64,000 nt of DNA from Impatiens glandulifera. Taxonomy: Eukaryota > Streptophyta > Magnoliopsida > Ericales > Balsaminaceae. A program made the position numbers and the translations under genes. Shown here piece by piece: positions 12,729 to 26,000 of this stretch. Where the stretch lies: positions 47,575,371 to 47,639,370 of the forward strand of contig NC_061863.1 of the NCBI RefSeq assembly GCF_907164915.1, read 5' to 3'. Numbering within the stretch: position 1 is the first letter of the stretch; the number at the start of each line of letters is the position of its first letter. The notes under the pieces are model-generated. The model was not told where the DNA came from and did not search any database. It was given only the letters and a program-made list of their open reading frames with translations.

Positions 12729-13211
12729 CTAGATATGCGAATAACGAGGATTTATCTTTGTGACAATTTTCCATTCATCTCGAGATGCCATATCCGTAGC
12801 ATAAAAAACCTGGTGTGCTTGATTTGCCATTACAAACGGATCATGACTTTGAGTTCTCAATATCCTATTCACATTAACACTGACAAACCCATATTTATCT
12901 ATTTTTATAACACGGTCTTTGGATTGAACATCAAACCATCTACACTTGAAAAGAATCACTCGGTTACCACCAAAATACTGAACTTCTATGATATTTGTGA
13001 GTACTCCGTAATAATTTATCGTTTCGGTCCCATTGTTGCCAACTACACAGACACCACTATTTTGCGTGGTTAACCCTTCGTCATGCTTCTCGGTGTTGAA
13101 CTTATATCCGTTTATTTTACATGATTTATATTTCTTAGCATAAATTGTCGGGCCACTCCCAAGAGTCTTCAGACTCAAAGTTCGATCTGATTCATCATTC
13201 AATTGATCCAC
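12729..13211 (-). pseudogene. C-terminal fragment of CACTA TNP2-type transposase (DUF4216)
   Basis: This 160-residue minus-strand frame contains NSGVCVVGNNGTETINYYGV, then IIEVQYFGGNRVILFKCRWF, VDKYGFVSVN-like residues and PFVMANQAHQVFY. These are hallmarks of DUF4216, found at the C-terminus of plant En/Spm transposase proteins. The catalytic region that should precede it is missing. It lies upstream of the Transposase_24 gene on the same strand, the usual order in plant CACTA elements. Confidence 0.75.
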
Positions 13212-13563
13212 TTTCGTCTTGAAAAAGTTGATGTAAGTTTATCGCGTTCAAGACTAGATAAATTGAGTCGCCCTGTATCAGTCAATTCTTGCGTGAATTC
13301 GCTGCATATAATGAAATTTAATTGTAATTAGTTATTTAAAAAATTCACATTTAGTCATTGATCAGCTTTTGAACTCTTACTTGAAATATTGTTCAATTTC
13401 GATACAATTTCTCAAAATGTATACATGAGCACGCTCTCGATCACCCACTAATAATAATTATTAACCAAGGCATATATATCGCCGACACTAATAATTTTTA
13501 TTAGCCACGGTGAATGATCGTCGTGGTGAATGTTGGTCGTTAAAAATACTTTTTCTACTAGTG

Positions 13564-14065
13564 CTTATTCTTGATTATAAGAAGGCCTGATATTAACAAT
13601 GTGATCAAATTAATAAGTAAAATACTCTACAATAGCATTAGAATAAATAAGACATTGCATCCCTCTTCTAGCCTAAGCCTAAGTAACAAGAGAGGATATT
13701 TCAGTCTTCTCTTGAGAGGTCTTATATTCGAGCATGGTAGCCTTAACCCCTTGTGATCACATCTTTTTTTTTTCCATTTATTTTTAATAAGACACTGCAA
13801 TAGTTTATTTCCTCATTTATAATTTTAATTCTTCATTTATCCTATTTCTATAGTTTGCATCAACTAATTTTGAGTCTTTCTTCTATCAGAATAGTTGTCA
13901 CAAAACATATACATAATTATTGAAATGATGGGTTTATTTTAAAATTTTATGTGGATCCACATTTATATTTTTACATTTAGTTCTCAATTTAAAGAAAGGT
14001 ACTTATGACTCATATTAGGATATATCATCTCCATATAAGAAAACATAACATTGTTATCATCCAGA
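13564..14065 (+). repeat. End of unit A with SINE-like remnant
   Basis: This corresponds to 23,990-24,496 of unit B. It holds a tRNA-SINE-like stretch: TCTAGCCTAAG near 13,666, a degenerate B box ATTCGAGCAT near 13,727, then CTTAACCCCTTGTGATCACA. About 50 bp after the B box, still present in unit B, are deleted here. No gene is seen. Confidence 0.5.
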
Positions 14066-16134
14066 TATTATTTATTTATCATAATATTTTATGAATAATA
14101 TGGTAATCCAAACTTTAATATTTAAAAATAATATTTTCTTTTTTTAATTTTTTTTTATGAACTTGTCTATTTTTATCTGCATTTAAATACTTGTTTGTTA
14201 GGAGCTTGTGAATGTATTTGTTAACATGGTATTTTAAAATTTTAATATCATGTTTAATTATACATTTTTTTTAAAAAAATGTATAAGTAAATATAAACTT
14301 TATAAATCAAATTTTTTTATAAGTAATTTAATTTGTATTAAGTGATAAGTGAGGCACTTATTCAATGAAAAAACAAATAATTCTGAGTTGTATGAGATTT
14401 ATAGATGGTAGATATTACTAAATTAGAAATTATATTTGGCCCAAACTTGGATCATTTTTATGAATTGGATTTTGAACTTAGATCGTTTTTATTCATTGAG
14501 GCTCGAACTTTGAATTGTGTCTATTGAGGCTCGAACTTTGAATTGTGTCTTTTGAGGTCGAACTATCAAAATTTATGCATTTGAGCCAATAACTCCATCC
14601 TTGATCTACCACTTGAATAATATAAATTAAACTAACATGCCAACGATAAGGGGAACATTTAACATCTACTGTAAAGACATCATATTTGTTTTAAAGTGTG
14701 AAGTTATTTTTCAAAATATTTTAAAAAATCATAAATCTCAATTTTGAACAATATAATAATTAAGAGACAATTGGTCTTTTCTTTTTTTACACATTCTTTA
14801 TTATAAATATGTTGAGATAAAAAATAGTCCTATATGCTTCCCAATTTTATGGAATATTAAAATTACATATTGTTGGCTCAAATTAAGTTGTTGGCTCAAA
14901 TGACTTAAAATTTGATATTTCGAATTTGGCAAAATTTAAAGTTCGAATCTCGTTTGAGCCCATTTAATAAAACGACTCAATCTCGACCCTAAAATATTAA
15001 TTGGGCCAAATATAATTTCTAATTTAGTAATATCTAATGTAATATATCTTTGTTATCAATTAACATCTATAAATCTCATACATTATAGAATCATTTGTTT
15101 TTTCATTAAATCAGCGCCTCACTTTTGTATCCCTTAATATTTTTAATCAAAATTTATTGAGATGTTAATTTATGATTCAATGGATTTCACTCTTCTCCCA
15201 TGTTTTTAAAATAAAACATGATATTATAACTTAAAAGTAGTATGATCTTTGGTAAAAAATAAAAAAATATATAATTCGCACCATAAAAACTTGCATTTTT
15301 ATAATGTGCACAAGTTCAAATTAGATTTAATTTACTTGTTATTAATCAAAGCCTAAAAAAAATTATAAATATTTTTATGTAATTTTAGTATTCCATCAAA
15401 TTTTGAAGCTAAAAAGTTGATATAAGACTATTTTTTTTATCAACATATTTTTTTTTGGAAATTAGAAAAAACTAGAATGACATCCGTTGTGAACCCGTTT
15501 AAGCTCAAATCGCTTTTAAATGTAATCAAATACTTTTTTTCCAACATATTTATAATAAAAAATTATAAAATAAAAATTCAATTGTGTCTTAAGTTCAAAA
15601 TTAAGATTTATAATTTTTTTTAAATGTTTTGAAAAATAACTTCACACTTTGAAACAATTTTGAACGTTCATAAAGTTTTATTCAAGTGGTAAAGCATACA
15701 TGTCTTATTTAATAAATTATAATTTTTTTATTAAATGAATAATTTAAAACTGGAATTATTTAATTGTACCAGTTAAACAAATCTCATTATAACTAAAAAA
15801 AAAAAAATGATCAGCGGAGGAAATTTGGAATAAGGATTCTGCGAGGTTATAACTATAATGTGACGTAATCTGATTAACTAAAAAAAATAATAAAATTTCT
15901 CTCTACTCTTCCTTCTTACATTTTCTTTTTTTTCATTCCTTCCTCAGTCTCCACCCTCAATTTTCTGCTTCCTATAACTCTCACAAAAAAATAAGACTCA
16001 CAATTTTATTTTATTATAAGTTTGAGATTAATTTTAATCCATTAATAAATAATTTATATAATTGGAAAGTCCAAATTTATATAGGGACTTAAATCTACTT
16101 TATACCTTATTTCTCTAATATAAAATTGGATAGG

Positions 16135-16690
16135 GTCCAAAAGAAACCTACAACATTTTTCTATAGCCCTAGCCGCCTTCCTCTTTTTTCCCAAACTCTA
16201 TCAAGATACGGTTTTTCGATTAGAAGATGAAAGTTGAGAATCTATTTCTTGAAAAGAGTTTTGGATACGAAGTAGAAATCCGTTTTTGTTCGAGTAGAGT
16301 GACACCAGATCAGTAAATGTCCAAGATGGTTTATATAGGTTGGTGGGTTCGATTCGTGGCGTGGAAACAAGGGATTTGCTCCTTTACAAATCAGGGGCAA
16401 TCATTCTGGTGCAGGAACCAAATCAACCGTCAAACATGGTTCATTACAACAGAACCCTTCTTCCAAAGGAATAATCTGATCCAGAAGAACAGAAGACCTC
16501 CAAGAGGGCTTGATGAGGACTAGAGCATTTCAATCTGTTCTGAAGTAGATGGGCCCGTTCAGATGTGTTTCAAAATCGATTCAAATGCATATTCCACCAT
16601 GAAAAACAAAGGCCTTTGGCTAAATCGTGATAAATGGTTGTTGTTGTTGTTTTCCTTTTACATGTAATGTTAATGAACGGAGATAACTTG
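16135..16690 (+). other. Gene-like segment of unknown origin, copy B
   Basis: This is the array copy of the segment at 2,520-3,050. The 29-codon ORF is at 16,227-16,316, unchanged at the protein level. A second short frame follows directly (ATG 16,317 to 16,523), extended relative to A by a 1-bp deletion in a T run (CATGGTTCATT here, CATGGTTTCATT in A and C). I do not recognise either peptide. Confidence 0.4.
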
Positions 16691-18278
16691 TAACTTGATG
16701 ATGAAATGAAATAAATGTTGTAGATGTTGAGTTGGAATGTGTGTTTTAATAAATTGTTAAAGAATTGAATGGATGTTAAATGTTTTATGTAATGTTATGT
16801 TTTTGTTGAATTATTAATGTATTCTTTCAAGTTATTTGATGTTTTATTTAAAAAAAAAAACAGTTGTACATTAAGTTTAATGAATAATTGACATTGAATT
16901 ATAAATTATTTTTTTTGATAATGTGTAAATTAGTTTCAGAAAATAATTTGTCTATTTTAAGTGGTGAATCACTTTCAAATAGTGTTGTTAATTATTGTAT
17001 AAATTTAATGCAATTAAATAAAAAAAAAATGGGCTACAACAAGTGTGACAGATTCTGATTTTTTTCAATCCACTTGTTTTTTTTTTATCATAACTCAAAA
17101 TTATTTGGTAAACCAATTTTTCCAAATTTTTTGTTTTATATTTGTTCTTTAAGGGATAGTAATCACATAAATAGTTTAGTTGGTTAGTTGAAATCCTCCC
17201 AATTTTAAAAGATGCAAATTAGGATTTTTTATAAGGTTTTGTCCAATTTTTATTTAATATTTAAAATGTTTTTGTTGAAATATTTTCTAACTATGCATTG
17301 GATCAAAATTAAACTTCGTAAAGCAGATAATATTGAAATACCAAATTTCATTTGGTGTATATTTGTTTTGATAATTTTGATGTGTTGATATTGATCATGC
17401 TTAATTTGTTGAATATTAGTGCAATATGTAAAAGGATGATATTTGTTAAATTTGTTAAATAAATTTATTATCACACCATATCAGAATTGGGAGTGGATAT
17501 CTTCGTCCAAATAAGATAGGATGTGAATAACCCATTGTAATTTGAATTTAAGTGGTAATTGTTTAATATTCTGACTCAATATCATTTCAAATTATTGATA
17601 TCTAGTATTAGAGGTTCAAGAAGATAGTGTAAACAAGTTTATGTATTATTTTACACTTTTGTATTATTTATGTATATTATATAATTTTGAATTGAAATGG
17701 TTTAACTTTTTATTCCAAATAAAACTTTGTTTATAAATGGATGATAGTACTTTTCTAAAATATAATAAAAATAATTTTAATATATTATATATTTTATTAA
17801 AATATTAGTTTGACACAACTAATTATGATATCTTAAGTGACTTAAGAAAATAATAATAATAAAAACTGTTTACCTCGATTCGTCGTTATGGTTTGAAGCG
17901 GGTGCAAAAGACCTAAGGTTTGAGGTTCTTACTTTTGTATGTATTACCATCCCGGGGATCGAGCAAAAACGAGTGACCCGTTAGGAAGACCAAGTTACAC
18001 AAATGATTAGTAGTGGAGATAATGACTGTCAATTTCAATCACGAACCAATTCACAAGCCTAATTCCACTTCTCAATTACATCGACTCTCAATTTTGACTT
18101 TCCATAAATAGGCTTTTTAATGTCGAGTAAATTTGAATGGAAATTTCGTTGGTTCAAATCTCGGAGAAAAGTCTGATCAACGTGTTGAGGAGGACTGGGA
18201 TAAGGCTTTTCATGTCGATGTGACGACTTCGAAAGAAAAGAAAACAGAGGCTTCTCATGGTAAATAGGAGATCGATCA

Positions 18279-18494
18279 AAGGTGGTCGTTGATTCAGGGT
18301 GCGGACATCACGTTACTGGAGATGATTCCATGTTCTCATCGAGTCGAGTTCATAATGGGGCGGTGACATTGTCACGACAGATAACTCGGTTCACGAAGTT
18401 AAAAAGGAATGATCGGTTGTCATTGAAAGCGACAATAGAAAATTTAGAGAATGAAAATAACCTTAATAAAAATCTATCTATTGAACTTTCTTAG
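18279..18494 (+). pseudogene. Copia-type protease remnant, copy B
   Basis: This is the same fragment as at 4,646-4,860 but with the frame intact for 70 codons (VVDSGCGHHVTGDDSMFSSS, then a K/E/N-rich helix ending SIELS). The DSG catalytic motif is present. Nothing else of a Copia polyprotein adjoins it. Confidence 0.7.
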
Positions 18495-18551
18495 AATAAA
18501 AACACGATTACAAAACTTAAATAAAGTAAAGCATAACTAAGAGACATGAAG

Positions 18552-19329
18552 TGTTACGTCCTAATTTCTTACTTTCATGCACCTAAATCAACGTGATTTC
18601 GAACATAAATGCGGAAGCTCTAGGGTGCCTATTTGACCCAATCATTGAAAAAGTTGATATAAAAGTCGGTCCTACGGTCTCGGTCTCTCCTTCCACACAC
18701 ATCTCCAACACCACGCTTCCGCTCTAACTCTTCCTTCACCTGTCATAAAATCCGTTGGCTGGATTCCTACACCACACAAGCATAGTGAGCTTAGGGACCC
18801 AACAAGCATTTATAAGAACACTTTTAAGACATTGCATCCATGAGGGTTTTTAAGGGTATCTCATCAGCCAATCATGTATAATTACATACTGAGCACATAT
18901 TCGGGATCCTTAGCCCGGAGAGCTAATCCTCCAGGGTGGGCATCCCTCCGTCAATTCCACCAGTCATATTTTGAGAGCATCGGACATCCAGAGCTCATTC
19001 TGGTAGCCATCCTCTCGTATCCGTCAATTCCTCCATGATTATCTCTTAAATTCCATAGCTCTTAACTTAAAACCATCATTCTTTAGAAAACCATGTACTT
19101 GCAATGAAAACATGCTTTGAAACCATATGCATCATTTATATCAAATACATGAATAAATAGCACTGTGTGGGTTTTAGAAAACGTTTAGAAAAGTACTTGC
19201 CTGATAATTCCTTGTTTGCAGAATCATCAGTCGGACCACTCGGCCCTGGGTGCCTGCATCCACGGTCGTAGATCTCTATCAAGACCGTAAATTTCTCGGT
19301 CAAGAAAAGTGTGATTTTAGGACGTGACA
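18552..19329. mobile_element. Solo LTR (778 bp) with TSD TGAAG, copy B
   Basis: It has the same length, termini and flanking TGAAG duplications (18,547-18,551 and 19,330-19,334) as the copy at 4,918-5,695. Being at the same position in both units, it was copied with the array rather than inserted twice. Confidence 0.9.
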
Positions 19330-19453
19330 TGAAGAGTCTCATTTATTAGAGATAAGATCAAGAGGCTTTGATAATCCAAGAGACTCTTGCATAACACATG
19401 GATCTAAGAGTTTGAAATTTGAGTTATAGGAAACTAAGAGGGATGTGAAGGAT

Positions 19454-20604
19454 GGTCCCTCACGGACTGAAATTACCACATCTAACCAAGTATGTTGGGA
19501 ATAAAGATCTAGCAGCCTATATGAACATGGTATTGCAATTGTTCTCTCGATATCTTGAAGAATTGACACTCGAGTGGTATTTACCTTAAAACATAGCCCA
19601 ACACCAGACTATTGAAGAGCTAGCCAAGGTATTCAAAATTCGATTTAGTGTGTTTTTGAAGGTGGACAAGTTTGAGATAAAACTTAGGAGTATTAAATAG
19701 GGTCTATGTGAAACTTTTGAATCGTATATTGATAGGTGAAAGGCAATGGCTTCACTAATTGATGGACTACCAATGAACAAAATTCAAGTGGATATGATCT
19801 ACGCTAATATGAATATAGTGTACACCAAAGTCATGTCAGTCAACAAGTATGCTTTCATGGAGGACTTGATTGCTTCTGGAATGGAATACAATGACGCATT
19901 AAAGAAAGAAGTCATCAAGGGCATGTCGACATACTAAAGTAATCCTCATTTTAATCAAAAAAAGGCTAAGACACAAGTAAACTACATCATCAATGCGTGT
20001 GTTGTGGAAACATTGGAAATAACGAATGTTAAGAAAGGGCACCCTTATGGATCATATGCTAGCCGCTATTCAGCTTATCCCAGGTCGTCTAAAGGAGCTA
20101 CTTCGTTTACACCTAAGTCACCCAAAAAGTTCGACGATCTGGCACGACATTATCTGAAGCTCTCAAATTTTAAAGCAAAAGAACATAGTCCATGTCATGA
20201 CTCTAAATCCCGATAGGCCTATAATAGGGAGGTTTCAGAATGAGTGGTGTAAGTACTACCAGACAAAAGGGCACTGGATTAATTAGTGTCTTTCACTAAG
20301 AGGGGTTATTTAAAATATCATCGACGATAAGTTCATCACAATCCCAAAAGCCAAGTTGAATCCCCTACCAGCTCATATAGTGAATCTAATTAAGGTGCAT
20401 AAAGATCTGATTGACGGGAGTAATATGTTGAGTTTGATTGTTGAAGATGAAAAGTTGATAAACATTAATTATATTTTTGGTGACGATATTGAAGAGTCAA
20501 ACCGGGTGCATACAATAGATAATCATGGTTTGGGTTACATGTCAATGACATTAGAAGCAAGAAATAGAAAGCCAAATGAGGGAGACATTTCACGACAAAG
20601 TTAA
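19454..20604 (+). pseudogene. Degenerate Ty3/Gypsy gag pseudogene, copy B
   Basis: This is nearly identical to 5,820-6,971, including shared stop codons after LEWYLP, LRSIK, SYIDR, GMSTY and GHWIN. One difference keeps a longer open piece at 20,004-20,216 (METLEITNVKKGHPYGSYAS). Sharing of the stops shows it was dead before duplication. Confidence 0.72.
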
Positions 20605-23600
20605 TTTGACTTCTTTTTGTATAATGAACTACGTCGGATATGATTTTCTCATATTATGAGAGTACGTATGCAATCTCTCATGAGGTTCGGTCCCCAATAA
20701 AACAAAATTAAAAAGCAATCATTTCTTTTATAATTGGAACTATGTTGGTCTTAATTTTTATTTTAACGAGAATAAGTAGGTAGTATGTCATGAGTTCGGT
20801 CACAATAATGTCCAAAAATAAAAATAAAAATAAAAATAAAAAAACCATGTGTCAACAATAAGGCCACCAGAAAAAAAAAAAATCAATTTCAACTATTTTG
20901 TAACTAGAACTACGCTGGGCTTGATTTTTTCTTTTATGAGAATAATGAATATGTAGACAGTCTGTCATGGGTTCGATTCCAATCATAATAAAAATATAAA
21001 AAACACACAAAACCCCTATTTCAATACAAGGGATTTTTTTTATTAAAATAAAAATAATGATTACAATGACAAAACTTTAGACTAAGTATAAAGAAAACCT
21101 TAACCAGGTCAAACGTCAAAACCCAACATCAAAACTAGGGGCATTGAAAACGATCAAATGTTTTCACACGATTGATTATGATCACATTGAGACAAGTGTA
21201 AACATTTTGACCCTTTAGAGAATAATTAATAAAGAAAAGAATATAAAGAGTAAAACGAGGATTTAAAAAACATGTAAGGATAATAAAAGGGCAATCATTT
21301 CCTTGACTGTCTCAAAATAAGCCAAAGTAACTTTTCGAATTCGAATAGAGTACTATCCGATTCAACTCGCTCAAAAGTCTTACAAAGCGCCCAAAAACTT
21401 GTTGGAAAAGCTCGTGGAAAAGTCAAAATACTCAAACTCGGAACCATTGTTGCGAACTAAGGCGTTTCATCTCTAATGGAGGTTATGCGTGAGTACTCAA
21501 TGCCTCTAAAAATGTAGGAAAATACAAGAACTTGTATTAAACAAGAATATACTAATTGAGATATTAAAATCACCACTTGTTGTTTAACTTAGACTCTTGT
21601 CCAGATTATTAAACGCAAAAACAAAAGTGTATCGATTCTACCAGTTATACCCGGTTACAGGAAAAGAGATGGTGAAAAAGACACTCATAGTGGTTGAGAT
21701 ATTGAAATCACTAGTTGTTATTCGCCTGGACTTTTTTTGGATATGATAAACATAAGAACAAAAGTGTATCGATTCTATTAGATATATCCCGAGTATGTCT
21801 AAGAAAAAACACTTTGAGGCTTAGAGTTCGAAACACATAACTTTCAGAAGAGAAGTGAAATCTAACCTCATTGTACGTGATTAAAAGATTAAGGTTGACG
21901 TGAACTTCAAATACTGATGTTCGAGCATATAAGATCCTCCAAGAAAAAATAACGTTATCGTTCGTACTAGAGTTTGAATTCGTAATTGATAAACTATGTG
22001 TCGAAGAAATGCACTTACAATTGGTCTCCTTGTAATAGTCAAAGAGAAAATGTACTAAACTGGTTCTTGAAGATGTTTTGATCCACAAATGGATAGTCAT
22101 TGCATTTCGAATTCTCAAACAAATAACATATGAGCATAATATTGGAGATATCGTGAACATGGACGCCATTAAGTTTTATCTTTTAATGTTTTCACTAAAC
22201 AAATCTAAGAAAAACAATAAATTTGGAAAATTCAAATGAAGTGTATATTTGTCAAGTTTGTACGTGCATTTTACTAAAACCAAAATTTTCATCCAAACTT
22301 TGTTAAAGAGGGGCATTTTGTACACTCATTTATGTTCCCCTAATTTATATATTTTTTAAATAAATTTGGAGCCTACCCAAATATATGTTTTGAAAATTAA
22401 AATTACTTAAAGAAATAATATTTTATCTTCTCAAAATAAATTTTATCCGTACTATTATTAATAAAATAAATTGTTGCAAATAAAATAAATAATTGTTTGA
22501 TAAGTAGATTGAATTTTATTTTATTTTATATCTATTAGTACAATAAATAAGCAAATAAATAATTTAATATATATATATATTAATGTTAATTTATTTATGT
22601 AAATAAATTAGGTAAAATAAAATAAACAAATATTAATTTTAATTTATTTGATTTTTTAGGGATTAAAGAAAATAAAGTGAAAGAAAAAGGGAGATTATTT
22701 GAAACCACGATAACCTATATGACTAGACAAATTTCAAACTTTTTTTCTCAAAAGAATGTCAAAATCTATGGTTGGAAAAGATGTGGGTAAAAAATAAAAA
22801 AATAAATAAAAAAAGATAGAAATCATATTTAGCATTTTGTGAAACATTTTAGGTTCATTGTAAATTTTTAATTTGTCTTAATTTAATTTATAAATTTTAA
22901 TTTTATATTTTAGTTTAAGTTATTTATTTACCATTTAAATTCTTTAAATTTAAATGGTTAATCTAGATTCACTACTAAAATAGTTTAAAATTTTTCTTTT
23001 ACTGCATTAATTATATCAATAACTTTATACTGAAAATAATTTTATTTTAATTTTAAGAATGAAAAAAGAGGTTATTTTTCTTGAGCTTTTTGCTTAATAA
23101 TAAGCACTCAAAAAAATTATAGATAATCGACTTCTAGGTTGAAGATGAAGATAATGTCTTTTCTCATTTGTAACGAAACATCGAAATCTTAAATAATCTC
23201 TTTTTCAAAAGCATTATTGTTTTACACGCCAAGAATTTATTTTTCTTCTAGTTTTGTAAGAAAATTTAGATAGTGACTATTTAGTCACAGACTGGTTTTT
23301 AAACCATCCCCGATTTAATATAATTTTATTTCAAAATTTTCAAAAAGATAATTATATTTAAAATTTATTTATTAAAAGTCGATTAAATCGTTTTTTGGGA
23401 TGGATATTTTTAAACGCGTACATGCATGTTCCATAACTAATGTGTATGTGAATGTTTTGACAACTACATATGTCTTTGGATTAACAGGATTAGACAATTT
23501 CTCATACGACTTTTGACGAGTTCCGATCAGAGATAAACATTTGATATACTAATGTGTGTGGACCAGGTTGCATGTCTTCAGACTTGTCATAATTGCGCAT

Positions 23601-23989
23601 CCTAGAATGGGTTGAAGAATGGTTTGAAGTACTTAAATCAAGAGAGATCTAGAAAGTTGGAGCGTCTGGTCTTTAGATTTATCAAATCGGGTCACTTCGT
23701 TTGTGAGTTTGTTGGGAAGGTAGTCGGGAGAGAAGAAGCGTGGGAATGACCATAAATTGAGACCTTTGATTCGAAGAAAACTTGTTAGGCGACAAGTGAA
23801 AAGAATGGGGTGGTTAATCTAGGGTGAGCGAGAATTATGTGGCCCCAAAATATTATCCCTCGCAACCCTTGGATTTCATGTTAGACTTGTCAAAGTTAGG
23901 AACTTGGCAAATGTTATGGTGAAACAAGTAATGTAAAGTCATCATAATATTTTCTACCTCTCATACTTTTGACAATGGAGAATATCCCT

Positions 23990-24240
23990 CAGAACCTATT
24001 CTTGATTATAAGAAGGCCTAACATTAACAATGAGTTCAAATTAATAAGTAAAATACTCTACAGTAGCATTAGAATCAATAAGACATTGCATTCCCTCTTC
24101 TAGCCTAAGTAACAAGAGATGATATCTCAGCTTTCTTGAGAAGTCCTATATTCGAGCATATCAAGCGACAAGTTTTGCGTTTAGGTAAATAATTAAGTTG
24201 TTTGAGACTACGTGCTTAACCCATTGTGACCACATTTTGT
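23990..24240 (+). repeat. SINE-like element at the end of unit B
   Basis: It has TAGCCTAAG near 24,100, a degenerate B box ATTCGAGCAT at about 24,151, then AAGCGACAAGTTTTGCGTTTA and CGTGCTTAACCCATTGTGACC. The post-B-box part is the same family as 37,458-37,550 (plus) and 58,860-58,947 (minus). Matches are partial, so the ends are uncertain. Confidence 0.5.
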
Positions 24241-24689
24241 TTTGTTTCATTTATTTTTAATAAGACACTACAATAGTTTAATTCCTCGTTTATCATTTTA
24301 ATTCTTCATTTATCCTATTTATATAGTTTGCATCAACTAATGTCACAATGGTGGGTTTATTTTAAAACATTATGTGGGTCCACATTTATATTTTTACATT
24401 TAGTTCTCAATTTAAAGAAGTGTATATAATAATATTATGACTCATATTAGGATATATCATCTCCATATAGAAAACATAACATTGTTATCATCCAGATATT
24501 ATTTAGAGAAATGATACAAGAAACGAATTGGGGAACGAAACAAGAAGCGAATCCACCTGGCATGCCATGGAGGAAAGAGAAAAAAATTACATATTCTCTC
24601 TAGCAAACCCTCATCTCATTTCCCGCTCATCAAATAAAACCCTCCTTATTCTTCTTCTTCCATTTTCTTCACCCTCGGCACGCTGTCAT

Positions 24690-24870
24690 CTTCTCCTTCC
24701 ATTCTTTAGATTCGTCTTTATCCGCGCCGTCTAGCTTTTTCTCCTTACGTTCTTTAGATTCGTCTTCATCCTCGTCGTTTAACTCCTTACTGTTCTTGCG
24801 TCTTCATCCTCGTCGTCCTTCCGTTCTTTAGATTCATCCTCGTCGTCTTCTCATTGCGTTTTGTTTAGAT
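24690..24870 (+). repeat. Short degenerate repeats in MULE left arm
   Basis: The motif TTCTTTAGATTCGTCTTCATC, followed by CTCGTCGT, recurs three to four times with variations. It lies inside the left subterminal region and no protein is apparent. Confidence 0.55.
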
Positions 24871-25032
24871 TCGTCTTCGTCACTGTCCGACTGTCTGATT
24901 AGCTTCTTCTTCTAATGGTATATCTTCTCTGCCATCATAGTTTACTTTTTTCTTTTTTTTATTGTTCTTCTGTTTGTTTCGAGAGATTCACGTTTTTCTG
25001 TTGTTTTGTGATTGTTATGTGTAGGAACCAAT

Positions 25033-26000
25033 ATGTAGTTAGAACCTGTATAAAACTGTTAATATTTTTGTTGTTTTCAAGAACCTGTATAAAACTGTTA
25101 ATATTTTTGTTGACTTGTGTTGTCCTCTGTTTTGTTCTATGTTGTCCCGTGTCTTAAACTATGATGTCCCGTGTCTTAAACTATGTTGTCCCGTGTAAAT
25201 ATTAAAGTTGCTCGAAATGTTAATATTCTGATGTCATTTGTGTTATTGTAATATGTTGTTCCGTGTTTTAAACTATATTTTTTTGGCGTTTTAATGCGTT
25301 TTATCCAATATGTCTTCCTACATTTTATTCAATATGTTGTCATGTATTATTGTAATATTTGTTCATGTGTTGTCATGTATTCTTTGTGCTAATTTCTCTT
25401 TTTTGTCTTATGTAGCCCTATGGATGAACCATTATCACCATGTACCGAAGACAAATTTCTCAATGTTGGGATGTCGTTTATTTCTGAAAATAACCTACCA
25501 ACAATTGGGGACATAAATAGGTATATCTTTTTGTTGTTTATGTAGTTAGATTGTTAATATTCTGTTGTTTTTAAAAACTTGTGTAAAACTGTTAATATTT
25601 TTGTTGGCTTTTGTTGTCCTCTATTTTATTTTATGTTGTCCTATGTCTTAAACTATGATGTCCCGTGTCCTAAACTATGTTGTCCTGTATTTTTATACGC
25701 TATTGTCATGTGTTGTAAATATTTAAGTTACTCAAAATGTTAATATTCTATTGTCATTTGTATTATTGTAATATGTTGTTCCGTGTTTTAAACTATATTT
25801 TAATGCGTTTTATTGTTCTTCTGTTTGTTTCAAGAGATTCACGTTTTTCTGTTGTTTTGTGATTGTTCATGTGTTGATTTCTATTTTTTGTATTCTTATG
25901 TAGCTTATGGATGAACCATCATCTCAATGTACCGAAGACAAAATTCCAAAGTTTGGGATGTCGTTTGTTTCTGAAAATGACCTTCGAGAATTTTATAGAT
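25033..26000 (+). repeat. Tandem duplication of a 487-bp block carrying a FAR1-type exon
   Basis: The block around 25,033-25,518 recurs at about 25,543-26,000. The two ATGGATGAACC starts (25,420 and 25,907) are 487 bp apart, each preceded by a TTATGTAG acceptor-like sequence. The first exon copy is truncated after about 33 codons and diverged (SENNLPTIGDINR), while the second continues into the FAR1 domain. Confidence 0.8.

Larger units (their letters stand above)
10366..13563 (-). mobile_element. CACTA (En/Spm-type) DNA transposon, 3,198 bp, TSD CTT
   Basis: The element begins CACTAGTAAAAAA and ends with the complement, TTTTTCTACTAGTG. It is flanked by the 3-bp duplication CTT (10,363-10,365 and 13,564-13,566), as expected for CACTA elements. 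Unit B lacks it at the homologous position (about 23,993), so it inserted into A after the duplication. Inside are subterminal repeats at 10,538-10,727 and minus-strand transposase-related fragments. The catalytic TNP2 transposase domain is absent, so the copy is probably non-autonomous. Confidence 0.95.
467..14065. repeat. Tandem array unit A (about 10.4 kb plus an inserted CACTA element)
   Basis: Unit A aligns end to end with unit B (14,066-24,496). The only large difference is the 3.2-kb CACTA insertion at 10,366-13,563. Removing it leaves 10,398 bp, against 10,431 bp for B. The unit is AT-rich and contains no intact gene. It holds a gene-like segment (2,520-3,050), a Copia protease remnant, a solo LTR, a Gypsy gag remnant, direct repeats of about 100 bp at 7,915 and 8,053, and a SINE-like tail. 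From 467 to about 3,300 it shares most variants with unit C. To the right of that it is nearly identical to unit B. Confidence 0.93.
14066..24496. repeat. Tandem array unit B (10.4 kb, no CACTA insertion)
   Basis: This is a full-length copy of the array unit. It starts with TATTATTTA at 14,066-14,074 running straight into TTTATCATAAT, which is the uninterrupted version of the MULE target site. It contains the same dead Copia and Gypsy pieces, solo LTR and direct repeats as unit A. From about 16,940 rightwards it is almost identical to A. To the left it differs more from A and C, for example by an 18-bp insertion near 16,690 and a duplicated GAGGCTCGAACTTTGAATTG near 14,500-14,545. Confidence 0.93.
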
